A stretch of DNA of 64,000 nucleotides. It comes from Chelativorans salis. GTDB taxonomy: Bacteria; Pseudomonadota; Alphaproteobacteria; Rhizobiales; Rhizobiaceae. The translations under genes were made by a program, and so were the position numbers. Location: NCBI RefSeq assembly GCF_025336525.1, contig NZ_JAOCZP010000002.1, positions 248,001-312,000 on the forward strand, read 5' to 3'. How positions within the stretch are numbered: the stretch's first letter is position 1; each line of letters opens with the position of its first letter. Shown here one piece after another: positions 25,949 through 34,128 of this stretch. Under the pieces are notes generated by a model, which was not told the DNA's origin, did no database searches, and saw only the letters and a program-made list of their open reading frames with translations.

Positions 25949-26842
25949 ATGGCATCGGTTCCTTTCGACCAGCTTGACGGCTTTATCTGGTTCAATGGCG
26001 AGTTCGTCAGATGGGCGGATGCAAAGGTGCACGTACTCACCCACGGGCTGCACTATGCAAGCGCGGTGTTCGAGGGTGAGCGCGCCTATGGCGGCGAGAT
26101 CTTCAAGCTCACCGAACATACCGAGCGCCTGCACGAATCCGCCCGCATCCTCGGCTTCCGTATCCCCTGGACGGTGGAGGAGATCGACGAGGCCTGCCGC
26201 CAGCTCCTCGTCAAGCAGGAGCTTCAGGACGCCTATGTGCGCCCCATCGCCTGGCGCGGCAGCGAGATGATGGGTGTCTCGGCGCAGAACAACCGCATCA
26301 ATCTCGCCATCGCTATCTGGGAGTGGCCGAGCTATTTCGATCCGGAGCAGCGGCTGAAGGGTATCCGCCTCGACATGGCCGAGTACCGCCGCCCCGACCC
26401 GAAGACCGCGCCCTCCAAGTCCAAAGCCGCCGGCCTCTACATGATCTGCACGCTGTCCAAGCACGCGGCCGAGGCCAAGGGCTATACCGACGCGCTGATG
26501 CTCGACTGGCGTGGCCGCGTGGCCGAGGCCACCGGCGCCAACGTCTTCTTCGTCAAGGACGGGGTGCTGCACACGCCGGTGCCGGACTGCTTCCTCGATG
26601 GAATCACCCGCCGCACGGTCATCGGTCTCGCCCGCCGCAGGGGCATAGAAGTGGTCGAACGGGCGATCATGCCCGAGGAGATGGAAAGCTTCGAGCAGTG
26701 CTTCCTGTGCGGCACTGCGGCGGAGGTGACGCCGGTTTCCGAAATCGGGCCTTACACCTTCCAAGTCGGTGAAATCGCTCGTCTTTTGATGAACGACTAT
26801 GCCAACGAGGTGCGCCCCGGCCAGCGCATGGCGGCGGAATAG
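25949..26842 (+). CDS. ilvE: Branched-chain amino acid aminotransferase
   Basis: Fold-type IV PLP enzyme that transaminates Leu, Ile and Val with 2-oxoglutarate. The 297-residue protein has the start FIWFNGEFVRWADAKVHVLTHGLHYASAVFEG split over residues 12-43, the PLP-binding Lys in APSKSKAAGLYM (likely Lys159) and RGRVAEATGANVFFVKDG (about 188-205). Rhizobia often have two such genes. The ATG at 25949 behind CAGGAGAGG is chosen; the open frame continues upstream toward marR but is not conserved-looking. Confidence 0.93.
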   Translation: MASVPFDQLDGFIWFNGEFVRWADAKVHVLTHGLHYASAVFEGERAYGGEIFKLTEHTERLHESARILGFRIPWTVEEIDEACRQLLVKQELQDAYVRPIAWRGSEMMGVSAQNNRINLAIAIWEWPSYFDPEQRLKGIRLDMAEYRRPDPKTAPSKSKAAGLYMICTLSKHAAEAKGYTDALMLDWRGRVAEATGANVFFVKDGVLHTPVPDCFLDGITRRTVIGLARRRGIEVVERAIMPEEMESFEQCFLCGTAAEVTPVSEIGPYTFQVGEIARLLMNDYANEVRPGQRMAAE

Positions 26843-26960
26843 GGGCCCGTTCCCTCTGGCCGCCGCTGGCTGAGCCAGTCCTCCCGTATTTGACTTTAGT
26901 CTAATTCGGCGTTTCATCGTGGCGCCGGCACGCGATGCCGGCGCTACTGGAGGGATAGTT

Positions 26961-27236
26961 ATGGAAGCACTTCTTCCGATCATCGTGCAGGCGATCGCCG
27001 GCATCATCGGCGGTGAGGCCGTCGGTGCGGCGTTCAAGAACGCGGCGATGGGACACGCTGCCAAGATCATCAGCGGCGCCGTTGGCGGCGTGGGCGGCGG
27101 CGTTCTGCTTTCCTCTCTCGGCGGTGATGCCGGCGCACTGAGCGGCCTGCTTGGGGACGCGGTAGGCGGCGTCGTCGGCGGCGGCGTCTTGAGCGGGATC
27201 GTCGGCGCAGTCATGGGAAGCATGAAGAAAAGCTGA
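26961..27236 (+). CDS. Glycine-rich hydrophobic small protein (glycine-zipper-like)
   Basis: A 91-residue protein composed mainly of Gly, Ala, Val, Ile and Leu in a zipper pattern (for example IAGIIGGEAVGAAF and GAVGGVGGGVLLSSLGG), ending MGSMKKS. It is predicted to insert into or span a membrane through two or three Gly-zipper helices. No family is recognised with confidence. The ATG at 26961 lies behind GGAGGG. Such proteins can be membrane-stress or bacteriocin-like, but no immunity or export gene is present. Confidence 0.65.
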   Translation: MEALLPIIVQAIAGIIGGEAVGAAFKNAAMGHAAKIISGAVGGVGGGVLLSSLGGDAGALSGLLGDAVGGVVGGGVLSGIVGAVMGSMKKS

Positions 27237-27256
27237 GCTTTCTTCGGGAAGAGTGC

Positions 27257-27286
27257 GAACGGGCGGCGCCAGCCGCCCGTTCTGTT
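27257..27286 (+). terminator. Hairpin terminator after the glycine-rich gene
   Basis: GAACGGGCGGC-GCCA-GCCGCCCGTTC is a perfect 11-bp stem beginning 20 bases past the stop, followed by TGTTA. The T-run is weak but the stem is strong. Confidence 0.7.
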
Positions 27287-27360
27287 ATAGATAGAGAGAG
27301 GGGTAGAGCCACCCCATCCGACAGCCGACTCTCAACAGACCCCCGGGAGAGAACCTCGTC

Positions 27361-28008
27361 ATGACCACTCTCAAAGCCGCCATCGTCACCGTCACTCCGT
27401 TCCAGCAGAACTGCGCCATCCTCTTCGATGAGGATGAGAAGCGGGGCGTGGTGGTCGATCCGGGCGGCGAGGTGGAGCGCATCCGTGCCGCCATCGACCA
27501 GACAGGAGTGACGATCGAGGCCATCTGGCTCACCCACGGCCATATCGACCATGCCGGCGGGGCAATGGATCTGAAGGACGAGCTCGATGTCGAGATCCTC
27601 GGCCCGCACGAAGCAGACCGTGAGATGCTGCTCAATCTGGCCGAGCAGGGCCGCATGTTCGGGCTGACGGACCCGGTGCGTAACGTCACGCCCGACCGCT
27701 TTCTCGAGGAAGGCGACGTCGTCTCCTTCGTCGGACACGGCTTTCAGGTGCTGCACTGCCCGGGCCACGCGCCGGGGCACGTCGTCTTCTATAATGCGGA
27801 TGCCAGGTTCGCCCATGTGGGCGACGTCCTGTTCAACGGCTCCATCGGCCGCACGGACCTTCCGGGCGGCAACCATGCCGCCCTGATCCGTTCAATCAAG
27901 GACAAGCTTCTGCCACTCGGCGACGAGATCGGTTTCCTGTGCGGCCATGGGCCGGGCGGCCGGTTCGGCGACGAGCGGCGAAGCAATCCGTTCCTGATAG
28001 GAGAATAG
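27361..28008 (+). CDS. MBL-fold metallo-hydrolase (glyoxalase II-like)
   Basis: A 215-residue metallo-beta-lactamase-fold hydrolase. The metal-binding motif is THGHIDHAGG (His59, His61, Asp63, His64), with later ligands in CPGHAPGHVVF, FVGDVLF-type AHVGDVLFNGSIGRTD and LCGHGPGG. The pattern matches the YcbL/GloB-like group that often hydrolyses glutathione thioesters. It begins at an ATG directly after a purine-rich leader and is followed by a terminator. Confidence 0.93.
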   Translation: MTTLKAAIVTVTPFQQNCAILFDEDEKRGVVVDPGGEVERIRAAIDQTGVTIEAIWLTHGHIDHAGGAMDLKDELDVEILGPHEADREMLLNLAEQGRMFGLTDPVRNVTPDRFLEEGDVVSFVGHGFQVLHCPGHAPGHVVFYNADARFAHVGDVLFNGSIGRTDLPGGNHAALIRSIKDKLLPLGDEIGFLCGHGPGGRFGDERRSNPFLIGE

Positions 28009-28010
28009 GT

Positions 28011-28060
28011 CGGTAGGGCATCGGGTCCGTCACCTGCTGCCCTACCGTCTTTTTCTTTTA
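28011..28060 (+). terminator. Terminator between convergent MBL and BA14K genes
   Basis: CGGTAGGGCA and TGCCCTACCG pair across a 17-base loop, then TCTTTTTCTTTT. It begins 3 bases after the MBL stop, and the T-run reaches the stop of the convergent gene. Confidence 0.8.
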
Positions 28061-28534
28061 CCTGATCACGCAGAAGTGGCGCTGGCCGTCATAGCCCATA
28101 AAGGTGCCCGACTGTGGATCGAAGCTGCGATAGCGGGCGTCGCAGGCGCGATACCACTCGCGGCTCCAGGGCTCCGGCGAATAGCTCGCGGTGCTGCGGT
28201 AGGTGGGGGCAGTGCGATAGTAATTGCGCTCGTAGCGGTAGGTGGGCTGCGGCGCCGGCGGGTCGATATAGACCCTTGAGGGCTGGCGCGGCTGCGTCAG
28301 GACGCCGGCGGCAATCGCGCCGACCGCAAGGCCCAGCACACCGGCGGCCACCAGGTCGCCGTCGCTCCCCTTCTTTTTCCGCACATAGTGCCGCTCATGC
28401 CAGCCATGGCGCTCGTAGCGGGAATAGTCGCCGTAACCGCCGTGGCGCCAATGGTCGGCGTTGGCGGGAACGGTCGCCAGCGCGGTGGCGGCGACGGCCA
28501 GGGTCAGGACACTGGTCTTGAGAATGCGTTTCAT
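28058..28534 (-). CDS. BA14K family protein
   Basis: A 158-residue secreted protein with a signal peptide cleaved near ANA-DHW. The C-terminal segment (WYRACDARYRSFDPQSGTFMGYDGQRHFC) is the BA14K family signature, named after an immunoreactive Brucella protein and widespread in Hyphomicrobiales. A central Gly/Ala segment (VAAGVLGLAVGAIAAGVL) could be a membrane helix or glycine zipper. Tyr- and Arg-rich linkers flank it. The ATG at 28534 behind GAGGTG is used in preference to a GTG nine bases upstream. Confidence 0.88.
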   Translation of the reverse strand: MKRILKTSVLTLAVAATALATVPANADHWRHGGYGDYSRYERHGWHERHYVRKKKGSDGDLVAAGVLGLAVGAIAAGVLTQPRQPSRVYIDPPAPQPTYRYERNYYRTAPTYRSTASYSPEPWSREWYRACDARYRSFDPQSGTFMGYDGQRHFCVIR

Positions 28535-28737
28535 GGCACTCACCTCATCTTCAACACGCCGCCGGGGGGACCATCTGCGGCTTCGGATGAGGCTTTAGCG
28601 CTCCCTTGCTGAACGGTACCTGAACGATGACGCAACTGTGCGAAACAGTCTGCCCGGCGTTTCAACGTGGAAAACTCCAGTCTACGCGTTCCAGGTATTG
28701 AGTCCTCAAGTACTGCCGGCCGCCATTCGCTTCTGAT

Positions 28738-28768
28738 GAAAAAACAAACGCCGGCCTCGAGGCCGGCG
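28738..28768 (-). terminator. Terminator of the downstream cold-shock gene
   Basis: On the minus strand CGCCGGCC-TCGA-GGCCGGCG is followed by TTTGTTTTTT, about 40 bases after the stop of the cold-shock gene at 28807. Confidence 0.85.
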
Positions 28769-28806
28769 CAAGCTGTCATGCCGCCGTCCTCGGCGGCCAC
28801 GGCTGT

Positions 28807-29019
28807 TCAGCCGACGGAAAGATTGACGGCCTTCGGTCCCTTGCCGCGCTTGTCCGGCTCGGTGTCGAAGGTCACTTTCTGGCCGTCTTCCAGGCCCGGC
28901 AGGCCGGAAGCCTGAACGGCGGAGATGTGCACGAACACGTCCTTCTCCCCGTCGTCCGGCGTAATGAAGCCGAACCCTTTGGCATGATTGAAAAATTTTA
29001 CGATACCACTCTGCGGCAT
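28807..29019 (-). CDS. Cold-shock protein (CspA family)
   Basis: A 70-residue single-domain nucleic acid chaperone. RNP1 is KGFGFITP and RNP2 is VFVHISAV; the overall length and the ending [12 protein letters not shown] are typical for alphaproteobacterial CspA. It is one of two closely similar csp genes in tandem on the minus strand, with long untranslated DNA before each, as expected for temperature-controlled csp mRNAs. Confidence 0.96.
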   Translation of the reverse strand: MPQSGIVKFFNHAKGFGFITPDDGEKDVFVHISAVQASGLPGLEDGQKVTFDTEPDKRGKGPKAVNLSVG

Positions 29020-29409
29020 GGGAAGAGATCCTTTCTCCCGTCACTCATCGTCTTTCGGACCAAGTCTCTTCGCGAGGGCCATGGTCCAGGTTGTCTCGGT
29101 CCTTTACTGGGGGAGAAGAAACAGACAGCCTCGCGTGGGGATCCTGCCGGACTTCTTGTGACACGCGACGTCCCGGGTGCCTTTTTCAGGGTCGTATGCC
29201 GGGGCATGCTATTCCAGTCTCCGGGCCGGCAAATGCCCGAACGGGCAAAATCTTCCCTCATTTTGGAATGACGGGCAAGGGAAAGTTTTGTGTCAAAGGC
29301 AGCCGCGCTGCCCACCCCGCGAACGCCCATCAAGCAAAAAGGCGCGACGGATGATCCGCCGCGCCTTTCGCAAATTCGCTATCGCTGTGCCGCGCGAGCG
29401 GCCTGCAGC
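29020..29409 (-). other. Long spacer between the tandem cold-shock genes (390 bp)
   Basis: Carries the terminator of the upstream csp gene (29336-29366) and what is probably the promoter and long 5' leader of the downstream one. No ORF within it looks real. Long leaders are typical of cold-shock mRNAs, where they fold into temperature-sensitive structures. Confidence 0.5.
29336..29366 (-). terminator. Terminator of the upstream cold-shock gene
   Basis: On the minus strand AGGCGCGGCGG and CCGTCGCGCCT pair (one G-U) around a 5-base loop, followed by TTTT. It lies about 45 bases after the stop of the gene at 29410. Confidence 0.8.
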
Positions 29410-29622
29410 TTATGCCTCGGAGAGGTTGACCGCCTTCGGTCCCTTGCCCATGCGATCGGGCTCGACGTCGAAGGAAACCTTCTGCCCGTCAACGAGCGAG
29501 CGCATGCCGGAAGCCTCGACTGCGGAGATATGAACGAAAACGTCCTTCGCGCCGTCGTCAGGCGTGATGAAGCCGAAGCCTTTGGTGGCGTTGAAGAACT
29601 TTACGGTGCCGGTCTGGGCCAT
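29410..29622 (-). CDS. Cold-shock protein (CspA family), second copy
   Basis: A 70-residue paralogue of the neighbouring gene, with identical RNP1 (KGFGFITP) and RNP2 (VFVHISAV) and differences mostly in loop residues (for example [20 protein letters not shown]). The tandem copies probably arose by duplication and may respond to different temperature or growth-phase cues. The ATG at 29622 sits behind AAAGGAG. Confidence 0.96.
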   Translation of the reverse strand: MAQTGTVKFFNATKGFGFITPDDGAKDVFVHISAVEASGMRSLVDGQKVSFDVEPDRMGKGPKAVNLSEA

Positions 29623-29860
29623 GGGAAACTCCTTTTCCCGTTGGTGAGTATGTGCCTGCGCACTGTGCGCAGTTTCACTTTCGTCGAGAGCTTACGATGT
29701 CGGGGAAAGGGGCCGTCCAATCAAAACGCGTCCAGTCTCCGGGTCTGCAACCACCCGAGCGCCGCATATAAATGGCACGGAAACGCGCCGGAAGCAAGAT
29801 AGCGTTTTCAGCCCGATTCCGCCCAGTCTGCGAAGCCCGGCAAGCTCGCGTGCCGGAAGG

Positions 29861-30640
29861 TTACCGCAGCAGCGAGCGGGCGGTCGGGGAAAGCCGGTAC
29901 CGCATCGCCGGCCCGGCCGTGCAGCCGTCGAAGCCGCTCTCCAGCGCAGCCCGCCATCCCCTTGTCTCGGCAAGATGTGTCGTGAAGGCCGCGTGCGCCT
30001 CTGCGCTGTCGAAACGTGCGATCCACACGAAAACCCGCTCATTTTCACGGACAGGCAGGCGCGGGAAGGTGTTGGTGCTCTGTTCGGTCACGAAGCACGC
30101 GCCCGCCGGCGCACCGGCCTCGGTTAGAGCCGGCATCAGGCTTTGCGAAAAATAGGCGGGAAAGGAGTGGACCCGGTGGAGCGCCAGCGGAAAGACGTAG
30201 ACGGCATAGACGGCGGGAAAGCCTTCACTGCTGCCCGGCCGTGGTCGTTTCACACCTGCCAGATCGAACCCTGCGCCATGGTCTGCAGGTTTGAGGAGAA
30301 GAACATTGTCGGAATCGATCATCGTCGCGTTGGCGGCGTTGCGATGCTCGGCCCAGACCGGGCCGTCGTAAAAGGCGGTCAGTGCCGCGCGGCGCGTCTC
30401 CATGTCGGCAAAGCCACGCAGCCAGACGAACTCGTCCGGCCGGTCGAGGTCGCGGAACTGGCCGAGAACAGACATGCCGCAAGCCTCCTGGCTCTCAACG
30501 AACTCACGGTCAAAGAGGGCGATGAGTGTGTCGCGCTGCCCGGTGTGCAGGCGGTAGCTGCGTAGCTCGACCACCGCCTGCCGGGGGTCTTGCTCCTCGA
30601 AGGGTGGCGTTGCGGGGTTGTCGGTCGGCAATGCGGTCAT
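29861..30640 (-). CDS. NIPSNAP family protein
   Basis: A 259-residue protein with two ferredoxin-like alpha/beta-barrel (NIPSNAP) repeats. The first begins VVELRSYRLHTGQRDTLIALFD and includes DEFVWLRGFADMETRRAALTAFYDGPVWAEHRNAANATM across about 60-105; the second lies in ENERVFVWIARFDSAEAHAAF. These proteins are often found in catabolic clusters, but function is not settled. The ATG at 30640 is used; a longer in-frame start (30676) exists. Confidence 0.88.
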   Translation of the reverse strand: MTALPTDNPATPPFEEQDPRQAVVELRSYRLHTGQRDTLIALFDREFVESQEACGMSVLGQFRDLDRPDEFVWLRGFADMETRRAALTAFYDGPVWAEHRNAANATMIDSDNVLLLKPADHGAGFDLAGVKRPRPGSSEGFPAVYAVYVFPLALHRVHSFPAYFSQSLMPALTEAGAPAGACFVTEQSTNTFPRLPVRENERVFVWIARFDSAEAHAAFTTHLAETRGWRAALESGFDGCTAGPAMRYRLSPTARSLLR

Positions 30641-30756
30641 GGGGCGGGTCCGGTTTGGCGGAAGGTTGCCGACCATAGCGGGGGCTTACTGACAGCATTC
30701 GTTCAGGAGGAGGGAGCTTGTGCCTGACTGTTGCACCATATGCGCCGGACCTCTTC

Positions 30757-30779
30757 CACTGCCTAATTTATAGGCAGTG
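30757..30779. promoter_or_regulatory. Inverted repeat upstream of the ABC transporter genes
   Basis: CACTGCCT-N7-AGGCAGTG with an AT-rich loop (AATTTAT) sits in the region between the NIPSNAP gene and the solute-binding protein gene. It could be an operator or a small hairpin. No cognate regulator is visible. Confidence 0.35.
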
Positions 30780-30960
30780 CTGGCCAATTGCGTAAGCTAG
30801 CTCTCGCAGGCGACCATATTCGACCGCTCGATCTCACCCTTCGCGCCCGTCGAAATGCGGGCTTTCCTCCAGAGTGCCGGCGGCTGGCACGCCAGTTGCA
30901 GAGGGCAAGCGGATAGCCGGAACAAACAAGCCTGGAACAAGCAAACAAGGAGAGATCGAT

Positions 30961-31755
30961 ATGAACCGTCGGACATTAATCGGGATGGCCGGTGCGGCGA
31001 TTCTGGCGGCCGCGGCCACCGTGGCGCCAAAGCTCGCCATGGCGGATGCGCTTGAGGACGTGATGGCGCGCGGCGCCCTGCGCGTCGCCGTGCCGCAGGA
31101 TTTTCCGCCCTTCGGCAGCGTCGGGACGGACATGGCGCCGGTCGGCTACGACATCGACATGGCCAACCTCATCGCCGAGAAGCTCGGCGTGGAAGCCGAG
31201 CTCGTGCCGGTGACGAGCGCCAACCGCATCGCCTACCTGCAGACGGGCAAGGTCGACCTCGTCATCTCCAGCCTCGGCAAGAACGCCGAGCGCGAGGCCG
31301 TGATCGACTTCACCGACGCCTACGCCCCCTTCTTCAACGGCGTCTTCGCGCCCGACGATGTCACTGTATCGGATGCGGAAGACCTCTCCGGTAAGACAAT
31401 CGGCGTCACCCGCGGTGCCATCGAGGACCTGGAACTGACCGAGATCGCCCCGTCCGACGCCGTCATCAAGCGCTACGAGGACAACAACGGCACCATCTCG
31501 GCCTTCCTGTCCGGCCAGGTGGACGTCGTGGCGACCGGCAACGTAGTCGCCGCCGCCATCCTCGAGAGGAACCCGCCGAAGCGCCCGGAGATGAAGTTCC
31601 TGATCAAGAACTCGCCCTGTTACATCGGCCTTAATAAGAACGAGCCAGCGCTGATGGAGAAGGTGAATGCCGTCATCGCCGAGGCGAAAGCCGAAGGCTC
31701 GCTCGACGCCATCTCGCAGAAATGGCTCGGGGCGGGCCTGCCGGAAGGGCTGTGA
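30961..31755 (+). CDS. Polar amino acid ABC transporter, substrate-binding protein
   Basis: Periplasmic solute-binding protein of family 3 (264 residues). A signal peptide (MNRRTLIGMAGAAILAAAAT... cleaved near AMA-DAL) is followed by the conserved LRVAVPQDFPPFGSVG, VGYDIDMANLIAEKLGV and DLVISSLGKNAEREAVIDFT blocks of the His/Gln/Glu-binding family. It starts the transporter operon with two permeases and an ATPase. The exact amino acid is unknown. RBS AAGGAGAG precedes the ATG. Confidence 0.93.
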   Translation: MNRRTLIGMAGAAILAAAATVAPKLAMADALEDVMARGALRVAVPQDFPPFGSVGTDMAPVGYDIDMANLIAEKLGVEAELVPVTSANRIAYLQTGKVDLVISSLGKNAEREAVIDFTDAYAPFFNGVFAPDDVTVSDAEDLSGKTIGVTRGAIEDLELTEIAPSDAVIKRYEDNNGTISAFLSGQVDVVATGNVVAAAILERNPPKRPEMKFLIKNSPCYIGLNKNEPALMEKVNAVIAEAKAEGSLDAISQKWLGAGLPEGL

Positions 31756-32091
31756 ACGCTGCGCGCATGAGCGGTTTCTTCCGCTTCTCTCCGGCCCAAC
31801 AGCGCAGGGGTTATCGCACATGGTGATGTCGCTCCCCCTCACCGACCCGCTTCGCGGCCCACCTCTCCGCCGCAAACAGGGGAGGGGAGTCGCCGGCCGT
31901 GGTGAAGGCGTCTACGCCTTGCTCCCACGACGTGGGGGAGAGGTGGATCGGCTGAAGGCCGAGACGGTGAGGGGGCGGCGCCGTCGGCTGCCATGTGGGG
32001 AGCGGCGATGCGGAGAGGCACCACCGAAGCTCGTCCCCTTCGGGCATGCGCAAATCCCAGTCAAATTCACGTCGCAAAGAGGCCGCCTCCC
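31756..32091. other. Spacer inside the ABC operon, mostly occupied by a repeat element (336 bp)
   Basis: An unusually long gap between the binding-protein and permease genes. About 142 bases of it is an inverted-repeat-ended element (31834-31975). The remainder holds no gene. The hairpins it would form probably lower expression of the downstream permeases relative to the binding protein. Confidence 0.6.
31834..31975. repeat. MITE-like repeat with 11-bp perfect terminal inverted repeats
   Basis: CCCCCTCACCG at 31834-31844 is matched by its exact complement CGGTGAGGGGG at 31965-31975. Internal segments also pair (CCACCTCTCC with GGAGAGGTGG; GAAGGCGTCTACGCCTTG). The layout is that of a small non-autonomous element of the kind found in rhizobial genomes. 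Confidence 0.7.
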
Positions 32092-32763
32092 GTGACCTAC
32101 GCCTTCAGCTTCTCATGGCTGGCCGAATACTATCCGGTCCTCCTCAAGGGAATCCTCATCACCATCGAGCTGATCGTCGTCGGCGGCCTCTTCGGCGTCG
32201 CGCTCGGCACGGCCTGTGCCTGGGCGCGCGCCCTCGGGCCCGCCTGGCTGAAGCCGCTCGTCTCGGCCTATGTCGAGCTCATCCGCAACACACCCTTCCT
32301 CATCCAGCTCTTCTTCATCTTCTTCGGCCTGCCGTCGCTCGGAGTGAGGCTCACCGAGCTCGAGGCGGCCAATCTCGCCATGGTCGTCAATCTCGGCGCC
32401 TATAGCTGTGAAATTGTCCGCGCCGGCCTCCAGGCCACCCCGCGCGGCCAGTTCGAAGCCGGCGCCAGCCTCGCCATGTCGCCCATCCAGACCTTCCGCT
32501 ACATCGTGCTCGTGCCGGCGTTTCAGCGCATCTGGCCGGCGCTCTCCTCGCAGGTGGTCATCGTCATGCTCGGCTCGGCGGTCGTCTCGCAGATTGCCGC
32601 CGAGGACCTCACCTTCGCCGCCAACTTCATCCAGTCGCGCTCCTTCCGCGCCTTCGAGGCCTATTTCGTCACCACCGCCATCTACCTGGCCCTGGCTATC
32701 CTTCTGCGCCAGGTGCTGGCCGGCATCGGCGCCATGATTTTCCCGAGGAGGCCGGCACGATGA
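32092..32763 (+). CDS. Amino acid ABC transporter, permease (first)
   Basis: A 223-residue HisM/GlnP-type inner-membrane permease with about five helices. The family N-terminal segment LIRNTPFLIQLFFIFFGLP and the EAA loop (IVRAGLQATPRGQFEAGASLAMS) that docks the ATPase are clear. The start is GTG behind AAAGAGG. It overlaps the second permease by ATGA, so the two probably form the heterodimeric channel. Confidence 0.93.
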   Translation: MTYAFSFSWLAEYYPVLLKGILITIELIVVGGLFGVALGTACAWARALGPAWLKPLVSAYVELIRNTPFLIQLFFIFFGLPSLGVRLTELEAANLAMVVNLGAYSCEIVRAGLQATPRGQFEAGASLAMSPIQTFRYIVLVPAFQRIWPALSSQVVIVMLGSAVVSQIAAEDLTFAANFIQSRSFRAFEAYFVTTAIYLALAILLRQVLAGIGAMIFPRRPAR

Positions 32764-33419
32764 TCGAGTTCACGATCTGGGACATCCTGCGCAACCTGCT
32801 CCTCGCTGCGCGCTGGACCGTCGTCCTCTCCCTCGTCTCCTTCCTCGGCGGCGGCATCGTCGGCGCGCTCCTCCTCTTCCTGCGCATCGGCGGAAACCGT
32901 CTGTCGACAGCCTTCACGAAATACTATGTCGAGTTCTTCCAGGGCACGCCGCTCCTGATGCAGCTCTTCCTCGCTTTCTTCGGCCTCGGCCTCTTCGGCA
33001 TAAACGTGCCGGCGTGGCTCGCCGCCGGAATCGCCCTCATCCTGTGGACGGCCGCCTTCCTCACCGAGATCTGGCGCGGCTCAGTCGAATCCGTCGTCCG
33101 CGGGCAGTGGGAGGCGTCGGCCAGTCTCGGCATGGGATACGTGCAGCAGATGCGCTACGTCATCCTGCCGCAGGCGCTCACGGTCGCCATCCCGCCCACC
33201 GTCGGCTTTTCTGTCCAGGTGGTGAAGGGCACCGCACTTACCTCCATCATCGGCTTCGTCGAATTGTCCAAGGCCGGCACCGTGGTCACCAACGCCACCT
33301 TCCAGCCCTTCACCGTCTACGGCCTCGTCGCCCTCATCTATTTCGCGCTCTGCTGGCCGCTGTCGAAGTCGAGCCAGATCCTGGAGAGGAAGCTCAATGT
33401 CGCTCATCGAAATCACTGA
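32760..33419 (+). CDS. Amino acid ABC transporter, permease (second)
   Basis: A 219-residue paralogous permease. It has FFQGTPLLMQLFLAFFGLG, equivalent to the first permease's segment, and the EAA loop EIWRGSVESVVRGQWEASASLGM. It partners the first permease in the membrane. Its start overlaps the preceding stop, and its 3' end overlaps the ATPase gene by 23 bases, so all three are tightly coupled. Confidence 0.93.
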   Translation: MIEFTIWDILRNLLLAARWTVVLSLVSFLGGGIVGALLLFLRIGGNRLSTAFTKYYVEFFQGTPLLMQLFLAFFGLGLFGINVPAWLAAGIALILWTAAFLTEIWRGSVESVVRGQWEASASLGMGYVQQMRYVILPQALTVAIPPTVGFSVQVVKGTALTSIIGFVELSKAGTVVTNATFQPFTVYGLVALIYFALCWPLSKSSQILERKLNVAHRNH

Positions 33420-34122
33420 CGTCCGCAAGAGCTTCGGCCAGACCGAGGTGCTGAAGGGCATCGACCTCGACGTGAAGCCGGGCGAGGTGATCGCCGTCAT
33501 CGGCAAGAGCGGCTCCGGCAAGTCGACGCTTCTGCGCTGCATCAACGGCCTGGAGACCATCGACGGCGGCTCGATTTCCGTCGCCGGCGCGCAGCTCCTG
33601 CCCGACGAGGCGCACCTCAAGGCCCTGCGCCTCAAGGTCGGCATGATCTTCCAGCAGTTCAACCTCTTCCCGCACCTGACGGCCGGCGGCAACGTCATCT
33701 TGTCGCAGACGGTGGTGAAGAAGACGCCGAAGCGCGAAGCCGAGGCCATGGCGCGAAAGATGCTGGAGCGCGTCGGCCTCGCCGAAAAATTCGACGCCTA
33801 TCCGGACGAGCTCTCCGGCGGCCAGCAGCAGCGCGTCGCCATCGCCCGCGCGCTTGCCATGCAGCCCATCGCGCTTCTGTGCGACGAGGTCACCTCCGCC
33901 CTCGATCCGGAGCTGGTGGCGGAAGTGCTCGCAGTCGTCCGCGAGCTCGCCGCCGAAGGCATGACCCTCCTCATGGTCACGCACGAGATGAAGTTCGCTC
34001 GCGATGTGTGCTCCCGCGTGGTCTTCATGCACCAGGGCCGCGTCCACGAGATCGGCCGGCCCGAAGAGGTTTTCGCCAGGCCGAAGACGCCGGAGCTGAG
34101 GCAGTTCCTCGGGGTGCAGTGA
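33397..34122 (+). CDS. Amino acid ABC transporter, ATP-binding protein
   Basis: A 241-residue HisP/GlnQ-type ATPase. Walker A is GKSGSGKST, the Q-loop FQQFNLFPHLT, the signature LSGGQQQRVAIARAL, Walker B LLCDEVTSALDPE and the switch His in VTHEM. Length and motifs are complete. It closes the four-gene operon and converges on the EamA gene with only 6 bases between the stops. Confidence 0.96.
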   Translation: MSLIEITDVRKSFGQTEVLKGIDLDVKPGEVIAVIGKSGSGKSTLLRCINGLETIDGGSISVAGAQLLPDEAHLKALRLKVGMIFQQFNLFPHLTAGGNVILSQTVVKKTPKREAEAMARKMLERVGLAEKFDAYPDELSGGQQQRVAIARALAMQPIALLCDEVTSALDPELVAEVLAVVRELAAEGMTLLMVTHEMKFARDVCSRVVFMHQGRVHEIGRPEEVFARPKTPELRQFLGVQ

Positions 34123-34128
34123 GAAGCC

